DNA of 64,000 nucleotides from Portulaca oleracea (Eukaryota > Streptophyta > Magnoliopsida > Caryophyllales > Portulacaceae): NCBI GenBank assembly GCA_029582165.1, contig CM055869.1, positions 5,798,425 through 5,862,424 of the forward strand, written 5' to 3'. Every line of letters starts with the position of its first letter. The stretch's first letter is position 1. Positions 12,063-22,863 of this stretch are shown here, piece by piece. Made by a program: the position numbers and the translations under genes. The notes below the pieces were generated by a model that was not told where the DNA came from, searched no databases, and saw only the letters and a program-made list of their open reading frames with translations.

Positions 12063-13081
12063 ATTACCTTTACATTCAATACAACCCTTGAATATATATG
12101 TCTTTAATCTACCTTTAAGACATTCAAGAGACAAGATACCTGATCTCATTTTGATATCATTATGCCATATAATTATTTTGTTCAATTCAAGTAGTAATTG
12201 TCTCATTCACCCTCTTTCCCTTCTTTTCATGGAAAAATATGTAGCAAATGATTTTTGAATCTTGAGTGAGCTAGAACTAGTCTCTTTAAATTACAAATTT
12301 AGAGCTACGACTGTTGCTTTCACATTTCCATACTTTGTTAGGTGAGATATCAGAGTACTGGTTCTGATTTGGTTGATGCCATACGACTATATGACAAAAG
12401 TGATATCTTTTCTTAGAAATATGGTGTAATATTATTGGGGACATAATTATGTAATTTGGACTTAACTCGATCTATAGATTTTAATTATGTTGAGGAATCA
12501 ACATGTAAACAAAAGTTTTAAGGAACCATAATTTGAGACACTAAAATACTATGAATGGAGAATATGTTATTGGGGATACAAGAGATACAAAGGTACACAT
12601 TGAAGATATTTGGAGCAAAAATATATGTGGAACCTTGATACTTGAGATTGTGAAGGGGTTGAGTCACTCTAAACAAGCTTGCAAGATGACATCATAGATG
12701 AATCATGAGAGAATAATTAAGCCTGGAAGCAGACAACTATTTTTTTTCTAGAGAAATCATGAGAGAATACTTAGGCATTCACCCTGTGGTCGGAAAGAAC
12801 AAAAATAATCTCTTCAACCTTCTCATTGACCATATTCAAGTCAAGTTGCAAAGTTAGGAAGGCCAAACAATTAAATCAAGCAAGTAAGCTCTCGCATATG
12901 CAAACCGTGCTCACCTAGTCACCTACAACAGTCCATTACCTTATAATGGATATTTACAAGATACTTATAATTGTAGCAAAGAAGATAAATGTCATTATTG
13001 CTAAATTGTTTTGGACGACACTAGAGGATAGAAATAATAAATTAGACAGGGCAAGGTAAAATTCGTAAAATTAAATGAATA

Positions 13082-13340
13082 AGGGGTTTGGAAATTAGAA
13101 ATGTTGAAAGTCTGATTGATACATTACAGTTGAAAAGGGCATGGAAGTTGAAAGACCAGCCTCAATCATTGGTATCAAAACTATATAAACACAAATATAG
13201 AAAAGCAACCTATAAAGAATATCATCATATGCATCTTGGGGTGGCAAACCACGGTGGAAGCAGTGCACAAGGCACGTAAAGGATTGGTACAGAGATGGTC
13301 TTGAAACTCAGTCACGCAAAGAGTTAGAGCAATTTATATA
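13082..13340 (+). pseudogene. LINE reverse-transcriptase fragment
   Basis: A 63-residue open stretch from about 13088 reads IRNVESLIDTLQLKRAWKLK then LVSKLYKHKY, typical of the segment after the catalytic core of plant LINE reverse transcriptases. After a frameshift it continues SWGWQTTVEAVHKARKGLVQ. No longer frame and no LINE termini are adjacent; it is a relic. The surrounding 12063-14500 has no gene. Confidence 0.6.
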
Positions 13341-13484
13341 TTTCCATATTTTTAGAAAGTTGTGCAACCTTTATGAGTCTCAAAAAGCAGTATGAAACGT
13401 AAAAGCGATGATTGTTTCGTGCAAAGAACTAATGTTGTCATTCACTCATGTCACTATAAAAAAATATATAGGTATATTGTTAAT

Positions 13485-13640
13485 TTTTTTTCCCGATTAT
13501 TATAAGCCAAAGGTTTAAAGGTTCACATAATACAGCAAAACCGTAATACAAAACAGTAAATATCCCACTTCAAAAGACACAAGCCTGCGAAAAAACAGCT
13601 AAACATAAGCAATACAACTTCAATTTGCTTTTATACCTAT
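13485..13640 (-). repeat. Possible LINE 3' tail, antisense
   Basis: On the minus strand this reads as a T-rich tail with TTTGGCTTATAATAATCGGG followed by A8, the layout of the plant LINE 3' ends seen here at about 31793 (TTCGAAAAAAAA) and 14110. A similar sense-strand tail, CTCTCAATAATCGAAAAAAA, lies at about 13960-14118. Based on composition and end motif only. Confidence 0.3.
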
Positions 13641-14379
13641 GAAAAAACAGGTATATTGTTAAGTTAGCCCATAGATTAGATTTAGGGTTTAAGGTTTATT
13701 TTTAATGTTTTTAATCTCCGTTGCCCAAAAAATATAAAAGCACAATATATGTCATACACTCTATCAATTCATAATTTCCTAGAGATCTATATTTTTGTAC
13801 AAAATTTTATTAACCTCATCAATTCCTTTATATCTTCAATTCCTCTATAAATTTATGTCATCAAAAATAAAAACATCACCATTTAATGAACTAATATCAA
13901 TATTTTAATAACCTCATCAAGTTGAAGTTACTGATCTTGTATTGTGTTTTAAAAAGTGGAGATTTCTTTAGTTGTGGTGATCGTGAAAGTACTTGCTGTG
14001 TACTTTATTTAGCTGTTAGGTTGTATCATTTCCTTGTGAAGGTGTTTGTTAGCTGTTTTTTTGCTGTTTGCTGTAGTCTTTAAACTTTCAAGCCTTTTAG
14101 CTCTCAATAATCGAAAAAAAATAACCTCATCAAAATCTAAAATCAACCTAAAAAACCTCTAAAACGCAATTGCTACCCAACCAATCATTATTCAACAACT
14201 TTGTATATACCATAAATTTCTCTCCTTTTTTTTTTTGAGATGTGAGTTGTGACCAAACAATTTTCTTTAATGCTTTGCATCATTTTTTTTCCTTCCCTTT
14301 AATGCTAGGTGTGACCAAACAGATTTTTTTATGTTAGTGCTTTATCTTAAATTATTGCACTACCCGAAAAAACAACCTT

Positions 14380-14738
14380 TTCCCAATATTAAAGTAAAAA
14401 TACACAAACTTGGAAACTGAAAAAAGAAAAGAAAAGAAAAGAAAAGAAAAAGAGAAGATTTAAAGGCCAGTGTGAAAAGGAACTATAGTACCCGCGTTGT
14501 CAGGGTTCCTATCTACAGATAAAAAAAAAAAGAAAAATAAGTAAAAAGACAGAAAAGCATTTACGAAGCCAGAACGACGTCGTATAGTGTACCCCTTCAT
14601 TCAGATCCGTTGTAACTAGTCAACACTCTCACGTCTTCCACTCTCTCATCTCATCTCCGTTCTTTCTCTCTCTTCCCCTCTTTGTCTTTCTCTCTCATCA
14701 AATTACCAAACTACCCCTCCCTCCTTTCCTCTCCTCAA
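14380..14738 (+). promoter_or_regulatory. WRKY gene promoter and CT-rich leader
   Basis: The region before the WRKY start holds an AAAAG repeat run (about 14422-14452), then after about 14590 a pyrimidine-rich tract of CTCTCT/TCTTTC repeats running to the start codon. CT-rich leaders of this kind are common near plant transcription starts. No clear TATA box was identified. Confidence 0.45.
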
Positions 14739-14747
14739 ATGCAGTGA
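14739..14747 (+). promoter_or_regulatory. Two-codon upstream ORF overlapping the WRKY start codon
   Basis: ATG CAG TGA at 14739-14747 is a minimal upstream ORF whose stop shares its last base with the main start ATG at 14747 (ATGCAGTGATGG). A scanning ribosome would meet the first ATG, end after two codons, and stop exactly on the main start. The main ATG is followed by G at +4, a better context than the first. Whether the first ATG is in the mRNA depends on the transcription start, which the sequence does not show. Confidence 0.6.
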
Positions 14748-17700
14748 TGGACGGAGCTCCGGCAGGCTCCGGCGACCCCCCGTCATCCTCCTCCGGCGCC
14801 GGCGTGATGGACCCCTCTGATCTGAGGAGGAGGGACGGCGTTGGATCATCGTCGTCGTCCATTAACGCCAGGTACAAGCTCATGTCGCCGGCCAAACTTC
14901 CGATCTCTAGGTCTCCTTGTATCACTATTCCCCCTGGCCTCAGTCCGACGTCGTTTCTCGAATCCCCCGTTCTCCTCTCCAACTTCAAGGTATATCTTTT
15001 CTCTATCGCTAGGTTTTTTTTGGGGATTTCTGACCTAACGGCGTCGTTTTGGCAAGTGGTGTTTGAGTGTATTTGAATTGTGCTGCTTGTATTGAACATG
15101 TTGGATTTGTGAAATTGAATGAGAATTGAAAATGTTGCTAGGTTTTGAAATCCCAATTTGTCTTCTTGTTGAATGAAAGAAATGTTGGGTGTAATTCTGT
15201 GTATTAGTTGCTGTTGTGTGATGAGAAATGCAGACACATTTTGATGGAAGTTGTGGCATATTGGATGAAAGAATTAAACTTCAGTGGAGATAATGTCAGA
15301 TTGATGCATGATTGTTTAAGAAGTGTATTTGGGGCTGTTAGTTAATTAGAAGAATAATTGTTGATTAGGAAGAGCAAAATGGGTAATGAAGGGAGTGATT
15401 TTGGTTGAGCAGTGGAATTTGGAGGGTTCAATTCGATGCCATTGCTTTTAATTGATTCCCTTTCTCTCTGCTTCGTTCTTTGCTCACGTGTAGTGGGGAA
15501 TTTTGTTAGATGGTATTGATTGATGGTGCCGTAAGATGGGCTATAAGATTCTTATGATCAACATAAAAAATCAAGAGTTAGACATTGTGGCTTCTTCTTT
15601 TGGTAAGGTTCATTGTAGGGTAAATAGGGCATATTTTGCAAGGTTCTTGGTTTTGTTTATTTGGGTTGCTTTTGGTATTGGAATGGAAAGGGGGAGGAAA
15701 ATGAAATTCTTTAAACGATAAAAGGAGAGATAAAGAGAGCATAAGTTGGGGTTCTTTATTTCATCTGCTTGTTTTTTGGTTTATACAAGAATTTTGAAAT
15801 GGGGTATGAGAGAATGGAACAAATTGTTAGAAATTTGGTATGAGAGAAGGGAGAAAATAAGGAAAAAGGCTGAATGGGACTGTTTGATTCGAATGCTCAT
15901 GACGTAATATTGTTCTTATTCAAGTAGGTTCTTGTGCCATCATACGCATAGCTCATTGCTTTTACTCCAAATTGTTTTTGTGCTTCTTGGGAATATGCTC
16001 GTCTTTTAGGTCCTTACAAGTGTTGGCTTTAGAGTGCTTTATGTTCAAAATGACGGTGTCATTTCTCTGCAAGAGTGAGTACTCTGTGTCTCTCTTGCTT
16101 TGTATGATTCCCCCTTTCTGTAGTCCTTTTGTTTGGCTTTCATTTTCATGATTGGTCCAATGGTCTATTGGCATTTCTGCTGCTGCCATTTTCACATACT
16201 AGCTGTGGAAGCAGATATATGCCAACTATAGTTATCACTTTTTTGCCTAGTGTCTTTAGTGAAAAAAAAAAAAGGATTGATGTTAGTTACATTTGTCTGG
16301 GAGTTGGGATTTACTCTAGAATTCACATAATCCACTGGCTTTCAACTTATCTTTTTCCCAGTTCAATTGCAGCCATCTTGTAAAATGAAGATGGGCTTCT
16401 AATTCTGAAATCCTGATGCACAAAGTAGTGCTTTTAGCAATTGGGCTTGCTGGCGACTTTGATGCATTCCGTTGCAACTTGCGATGCATGGGAGTTGTGG
16501 CCAGTGGCTGTTAAATAATATATGAATCAGATGATGTGAATTGTTTCTTATTCCTAGATACCAATAATGTCCTTAAGCCAGGGTAGTAGTTCCGTCCTAT
16601 GATCCTCTCTGTGTCTTTGTTGGCCTCTTTTTGCATTTTGTTCTCTTTGCTTTTGGGTGCTTTTGGGTATGCTCACTTAAAAGTTCACTATTCTTTATAC
16701 TGATGTTTTAGTCATGAGGAGAATGGGGTATAAGAAAAACTAAGTGGTGTGCTGATAAGCATTTCTTTTATTTATAAATCTTCCAGGGAGAACCTTCACC
16801 AACAACTGGCTCCTTTTTCAAGCCTCAAATGATGCACAGCTCTGCTGGTGGGTCCACATTCCCTTCTATTATAAATAACTCTGATTCTTTGGATGGTAGT
16901 AATTCAAGCGGCTTTGAGTTCAAACCCAATTCAGGATCATTTTCTGCTGGAGGCTTCTCCTTTTCAGGATCTCTGGTAAATATGAAGTAACATTCATGCT
17001 TGAATTCATTATGATCATCTTTGCAGTTTTGAAGTTGGCCTACTGTTATGTAGTTCTCTCTCTCTCTCTCTTTTCTTTTCTCTGTTTTTGGTTTTTGTGG
17101 AGCTTTTTTTGGGGTTTGGGTGGGGGGTGGCGTGGACATGTTTTTTGACCCAAAAGAACAAATATTTCTAATGAGCTATTAGCCATAGTTTTGCATCGTC
17201 TTCAATAGGGATTTATTCACTATAACTCACTCTCTTTGTTGCAAATAAGGCCCCATCTGTGGATTTGAGCCAACAAGCAGCTGCGCAAGCTATGCAAGTC
17301 CAACCAGAGGGCCAGTCTCAGTCATCTGATCCTTCTACAACTGTTAAAAGTGAAGTAGGAGGCTCACCTGAACTGAGATCAACTATGTTTACTCCGGGAT
17401 CTAGTATACACCCTGAAGTTGATTCCGGCGAATTAAATCAACGAGCAGACTCCAATAATGAAGCCCAGGCACCACAACCTGAGCAGAAAGGAGCTGGGTC
17501 TCAAGTTATAACATCAGATGATGGGTATAATTGGAGGAAGTATGGACAGAAACTTGTAAAGGGAAGTGAATATCCAAGAAGTTACTACAAATGTACACAT
17601 CCCAACTGTGAAGTCAAAAAGTTATTTGAGCGGTCACCTGATGGACAGATAACGGAGATAATCTACAAGGGTACTCATGATCATCCAAAGCCTCAGCCTA

Positions 17701-19837
17701 ATCGTCGACTCCCAACTGGGTCTATGATGTCCACCCTTGAAGAAAAATCTGAGAGAGGTCCACTTACTGGTCAAGAAGGTATCTGACAGAAACTTACATC
17801 CGGTCTGCTTCTTGCATGTTAACTGCTAACTTCATTTGTTTTGCATGCAACGCAGGAAACCCTTTTGGACAAACAGGTCATAATAGTGAGCCAAGCAGCA
17901 TCCCTGAGCTACCTGGTTGTGGAGTAAACGACAATGGTGGAGAAGGTGGCGTTTCCCAGTTAAATAGGGTTGCTGAGGATGCTGATGACGAAGATCCTTT
18001 TGCCAAGAGGAGGTATGATAATCTACCCTTTTCCTTCACTCAGTTCACTGCATTAAATTATTGGCCTAGCTACTTAACTAATAGGCACTATTATCAGGAG
18101 GTTGGAGATGGGTGAAATGGACATCAACTCTGTGGTCAAGCCAATCAGAGAACCACGTGTTGTGGTCCAAACTGTGAGTGAGGTTGATATTCTTGATGAT
18201 GGGTACCGTTGGCGCAAGTATGGACAGAAAGTGGTCCGAGGCAACCCAAATCCAAGGTATTTCTTGTATGGTTGATTTATGAATAACTTAGATGCTAGGG
18301 TATCTGTACAGTGTTGCTGGAGTTTGCCAAACTGCCATATGCAGTTCTCGGATGTCTTATCACCTGGTCCTTACTCCTTAGACTCTATGTGCTAGGTCTT
18401 TTTTTTAGAGTACTTAAAAATTGAACAGACATCAAGATGATGTCACCCATATACAAAGAAGACTATCTCTCTCCCCCCCCCCCCCAAACACACACCACCA
18501 CCACCACCACCACCACCAAAAAAACCCTCGACTCTTGACGCATTTTTTAATCATGGCCACAAATTTCAAAGTCCTCTTTCTGTGTTGGATCTTGAACTCG
18601 TCTTTTCATGTGGATGTTGACCGCTCTGAGGTATGCAAAGCAATTTGGGGTTGAGATCAATCGGCAATTTGGCATTAGCAGTATGATAGCCCCCCGCCCC
18701 CACCCCCTCTCCCACCTTCCCCAATAAGAAGAAGAAAAAAAAAAGGAAAAGGATGGGTGAACCAAGGTTCAAATCCGAGGCTTACAAATTCTCCTTGGGG
18801 AACTTGTAAATGCTGATGGGGACTTGGTGTTATACCTTGGCATCGATTGTGAGCTCGCCCACTCTAGCGTGCAATGATGCCTATGGTGAGGTTAGCTCAG
18901 TATTGTGCTCAAGTGGGACCTACCACTTATCCTTCATAAAAGGGCTGAGAAAATATATCCTGGAGAGATAATATTGCTTTGGCATCTCTATATGACATGA
19001 TAAACTTAAGTTATAGCATCAGAATTTTGTGATCTTATGATGACATCAGTCTTATTTTTGGCTTTATATTTGATCAGTGTGCAGATGAACAGCACTTATT
19101 TTCCTTGGTTGAGCCTGTACAGTTATTTTAGTTTTCATTAATTTGTTAGGAGCCCTAATCAAAACACAGAATGTGAAGTTAGATATGCCATTCTTGCTTC
19201 TCTAGATTTGTTGATAACATCTATTACTGAAATGCTGAAGACATCAGTCTTCATGCTTCACTCCACACTTTCACAAAGAGCAGCAGGCTGTACTTACAGA
19301 TACCAAATACCTTACTGATTAGATGATATTCATGGCAGGAGTTATTACAAGTGCACTCACCCAGGGTGCCCGGTCAGGAAGCACGTAGAGAGGGCATCCC
19401 ATGATCCAAAATCAGTCATAACAACATATGAAGGAAAACACAACCATGAAGTACCAACTGCCCGGAATAGTAGCCACGACACAGTGAGCCAAGCACAAGC
19501 ACGGGCTAGCGGTTCACATGAAGGGACCGCCGAAGGAGTGAGCCTCGATCTCGGTGTCGGGCTCAGGTCAGGCCCTGACTTCCACCAGCCAACAGCTGAC
19601 CTCATCCCCGGCCCACCACAGTTCGGCCGTCCTAATCTGCTGTTGCTTCAACCTGCTCAGGTTTCAAGTTTTCCGGGTTATGTAAATGGTGGCGGTATGG
19701 TGGTTTATGGTTCTGCTGCAACTAGGGAAAGCCATAGTCAAGGACATAATAGTCTTGGAAATGGAAACCCACCTGTAAATCACTCTTCTAACCCATATCA
19801 TCAACAGAACATGGGAAGAATACTCATGGGTCCTTAG
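14747..19837 (+). CDS. WRKY20: Group I WRKY transcription factor (WRKY20-like), 591 aa
   Basis: There are six exons with GT-AG junctions and consistent phases: 14747-14989, 16787-16975, 17250-17778, 17856-18012, 18098-18256 and 19339-19837. Total coding length is 1776 nt (591 aa). Two WRKY domains make it group I: the N-terminal [20 protein letters not shown] with CTHPNC and HDH, and the C-terminal [20 protein letters not shown] with CTHPGC and HNH; all zinc ligands are present. The N-terminus ([37 protein letters not shown]) and the [12 protein letters not shown] stretch before the second domain match my recollection of Arabidopsis WRKY20. The last intron splits the second domain after NPNPR, the conserved R-type position. 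It should bind W-box DNA in the nucleus; a serine/proline-rich N-terminus (SPTSF) could be a MAP-kinase target as in other group I members (inference). Leu replaces the usual His in the first GQKxVKG. Confidence 0.95.
18471..18735. repeat. Low-complexity tracts in WRKY intron 5
   Basis: A run of about 13 C at 18473-18485, then CAC/CCA triplet repeats at about 18490-18517, and further on C-rich (about 18690-18715) and A-rich (about 18730-18745) runs. These are microsatellites and likely assembly weak points. The rest of intron 5 (18257-19338) has nothing coding. Confidence 0.7.
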
Positions 19838-20305
19838 GTATATTGGAAAATGGAAACTCATCTAAAGATATCCCTAGGTAAATTAAAGGAAAAGTAGAAA
19901 TTTTCCTTTTTATCCCTTTGTTTTCTTTTAATATTTGTTTGCTTTTTATTCAAATGTGTCTAATTTTTTCTTTCTTTCTTCCTTTTGCACTTTGTGTAGC
20001 TGTTTTGAATGGATCTGTTTCATGTTAACTGGGTATACATCCATTCCATAGAGACAATGAAGCTCTCCAAGAGCATGTGTACAGAGTTGTAACTTGTAAC
20101 TTATGCTATCCTAAGAACACTCTTGTTTGGAATGTGCAAAAAAAAAAAAAAAGGTCCATTTGGAAGAATTATTGACTGTTCTTTGCCTTGTGCATGTGGA
20201 TCTTTACAACTTGCGTCTTCTCATCTCTCTAATGCTCGTGTTTTTGCTATCATCATTCATCAATTCCCTCCTTAGAAAAAGAAAATATGTTCTAAAGAAA
20301 TATTA

Positions 20306-20529
20306 CTACCTCCGTCCCTTGTCCCTTATCGAATGTCACAAAAACTTACTCATCAAAACAAATAAATATGGGAAATGGGGTGAAAAGTTTCTATATTATC
20401 ATAAAGAATGTATTTATTAGGGGTAGAATTAGTATTATGGTTGTTGAAAATGTAAAAATTAGGTAATCTGACAAATAAAAGGAGTCAAGGAAGTTAGAAA
20501 ATTTGACATTCATTCAGAAATGGAGGTAT
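20306..20529. mobile_element. Stowaway MITE, 3' end eroded
   Basis: It begins CTACCTCCGTCCC after TA and ends near AAATGGAGGTA. The interior (GTCACAAAAACTTACTCATC, AATATGGGAAATGGGGTGAA) closely matches the copy at 10169-10415, the same family. Confidence 0.7.
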
Positions 20530-20673
20530 TCCTTAATGCATTTTTTTAATGTTGGTTTTAAAGGAGGAAATTTTTTTATATAATTAATAGCCAAGTAGAC
20601 AATAATTTGAGAACTATAATAAAGAAAAAAAATTGATTGCAGATATAAGATAGGTACCTAATAAGACGATTAA

Positions 20674-20885
20674 GGTCTCGTTCTTTTATACGGTTGGTTG
20701 CGGTGCGGTGGGGAAGAAATGTGCTGAATTGTGGTGGGTTGGGGAAAGTCGTGGTGGATTGAGAAAAGTTTAACTTTTAATAAAAAGATAAATTAAAATT
20801 AAAAAAAAGTAGATTGTGGTGGAATATAAAAAGTTGTGGTACGGTGTGGAACCACAACCAATCAGTCACATAAAAGAATGGGGCC
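20674..20885. mobile_element. PIF/Harbinger-type MITE (212 bp)
   Basis: The ends GGTCTCGTTCTTTTATA and ATAAAAGAATGGGGCC are imperfect inverted repeats flanked by TAA at 20671-20673 and 20886-20888. The interior has GTTGTGGTACGGTG-like repeats shared with 60660-60892 and 46507-46741. Confidence 0.8.
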
Positions 20886-21438
20886 TAAGAAAGCACAATT
20901 ACTTTTAATTATATGTTTATAATGGGTTCATTTGGAGGACTCAATTCGGAGTTATGTCAAAAATGGAACCGTATGATTAAAAATGTCTGAATATTGAATT
21001 TGTCTTATGAATGTCGAATGCGAAATGAATTTATCTTATGAATTGAACTGGATTGCTATAGCCATAAGATCCCTAACTTTATTTGTCAGGATCTCTTTGG
21101 ATGTTACCATTTCATTTTATAGACACAACAAACATTCGTCCCTCATAAAAAGAAGAAATTGGTGTACAAATTGAGACCAAGAAAAGCAATCAAGTATTGA
21201 AGCAGAGGAAGACAAGTGCAGATCCTGGGAATCACCAGCCTTTGTCTTTTGTCCCTGGCTTTTTCACAACTCTGGGCACCATAACTTATGTCTTCAAGTG
21301 GGTAATAATACCTCTTCATCAACAAATACACATACACTACAAAATCTTATTTATCACCTACTTGTTTTTGTCTTCTTTTCTGTGTCCTCTGTATATACTT
21401 ATGTAGCCATCTTCTCTCTCTCTCTATCACAGAGAACA

Positions 21439-22351
21439 ATGCAGAGGATGTGGGTGTCACTGAGGGAGAACATCAAGTGTGGAAACAACCTAACTGATGT
21501 CTTCTGCCACCCGAAGATCGCCACCAAGCGAAGAAGGAAAGGATTTCAAAAAGAAACTCCATACAAGAGAATTGATTCTCTTCATATTGACATTCATGAT
21601 GCTGTCAACAACAGAGCAGGTCACAAGCAATGTTCTTCTCAGAGAAACTTCCAAGGTACTTGCGTTTCAGTCTATGTTACTCTTAAGTGTTGTGTATGTT
21701 GTCATACACTCGAATGTCAGTTGTCTAAATGCTTGCAAAAATGCAGAGCTTGATGTAGAAGACCCGTCAAGGAAAGTCATCGAGATGATCCTAGCAGCCT
21801 ATCTGACAAGCCCGATGAAGAGGCTCCCAGATACACGAAGAGTCTTCAAGGTGAACAATTCCCACAAAGTCGTGGAGAAATTCGAGAAATACAGAGACAT
21901 GGTCAAGCACAAAGCTAGGGAGAGAGAACACAAGCACCCAAGAAGCTTGGTCGACGGGAACGAGCTTCTGTGTTTCTATGTCACAACCATGAATTGCCAC
22001 AGTCGACGCCCGAAATGGGGCTCGCGACCCTGTCAGGATGCCAACTGCAGTTTGTGCACGACTATCCGCTTCAGTTTCAGTGTGGAGTACACAAGGAGGT
22101 TTAGGGTCCAACTGTGTATGAGCAGTGAGGCATTAGCTGAAAGTGTGGACGCAGTCTCGAACAAGAAGAATGTCAAGACAGCAGTGGTTATATGCAGGAT
22201 AATTGCAGGGAGGACTAGAAGTATAGAAGATATGACAAGTGAAGATGAATATGATTCTGTTAGGAACAGAGGGTTTCATCCCGATTCCGAGTATTTGACA
22301 CTCAAAAATCCCAGTGCTCTACTTCCATGCTTCATTATAGCATTGAATTAG
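21439..22351 (+). CDS. C2H2-like zinc-finger family protein, finger lost (273 aa)
   Basis: Two exons, 21439-21655 and 21747-22351, joined GT-AG, encode 273 aa from MQRMWVSLRENIKCG. It resembles a plant family I recall around Arabidopsis At2g29660 and At4g27240, whose members start MPTVWxSLKK, carry a C2H2 finger, then a conserved block with RKIVEMI, VLKVHNxxRTLxRFEEYREMVK, KHPRCLADGNELLRFHGTT, CxVCxIIRxGFS and a C-terminal LNPRALLPCFVI. Here the later block is present (PSRKVIEMI, FKVNNSHKVVEKFEKYRDMV, HPRSLVDGNELLCFY, CSLCTTIRFSFS, LKNPSALLPCFIIAL). Between exon 1 and PSRK no C-x2-C/H-x-H finger remains, and the family HGT motif reads YVT. Function unknown; possibly a degenerating or specialised paralogue. 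The frame is otherwise intact. Confidence 0.75.
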
Positions 22352-22863
22352 GCATCCCTGAAAATGAGATGTCGAAAGCATGTAATAACAATGTAGTAAA
22401 TATTACTTTCTAATTGATTCTAGTTTCTTGGAGTTAATCTCTTTACAAACAGAAATGTTTGTTGAGATAAGACTGTCCACATTTGGATCTCTTAAGAAGG
22501 AAACACAGGTGTATCGAAAGAGAACCTAAAACAACAGACAACGAGCAAGGTCCATACAATTTAAGTAAATTCGAAATGTCCCATTCATCACAGTCACTAG
22601 GACCACCAGTAACTTCCTTTGTGTAGAAGACTAACTCCCATTAGATTCCAAAGAAAGAAGCTGTTATATATTTACATGGAACATAACTAGCAAAGTGGGC
22701 ATTCTAAAAGAATAAACAGGAAGACTAACAAAGTTGGCCTCGAAAGGGAGACAGTTCCGACGAGGCCAACTTATTAATTGAAACAGAAACCTAGCAACAG
22801 AAAACAACCAATCCATGAACTAACAGCAAATGAGTCGATTCATTCATTCATACCTCCTATTCC
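22352..22863. other. Gap between convergent genes
   Basis: This holds the 3' end of the + gene and the 3' UTR of the - strand GRAS gene. The two genes converge, so terminators must lie here. No other signal was recognised. Confidence 0.5.

Larger units (their letters stand above)
19838..21438. other. WRKY 3' flank and intergenic MITEs
   Basis: The 3' UTR of the WRKY gene probably occupies the first 250-300 bases, ending near an A-tract at about 20138. A Stowaway relic follows at 20306-20529 and a Harbinger-type MITE at 20674-20885. From about 21180 the sequence is the likely leader of the next gene, with a CT repeat at about 21413-21427. Confidence 0.55.

Noticed and set aside
14698..15237. 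179-codon minus-strand frame opposite WRKY exon 1
   Set aside because: Shadow of the WRKY first exon and intron; it has no family features.
18760..18790. GGTTCAAATCCGAGGC, resembling a tRNA T-arm
   Set aside because: No acceptor stem or anticodon arm can be built around it; it sits in a WRKY intron next to low-complexity DNA.
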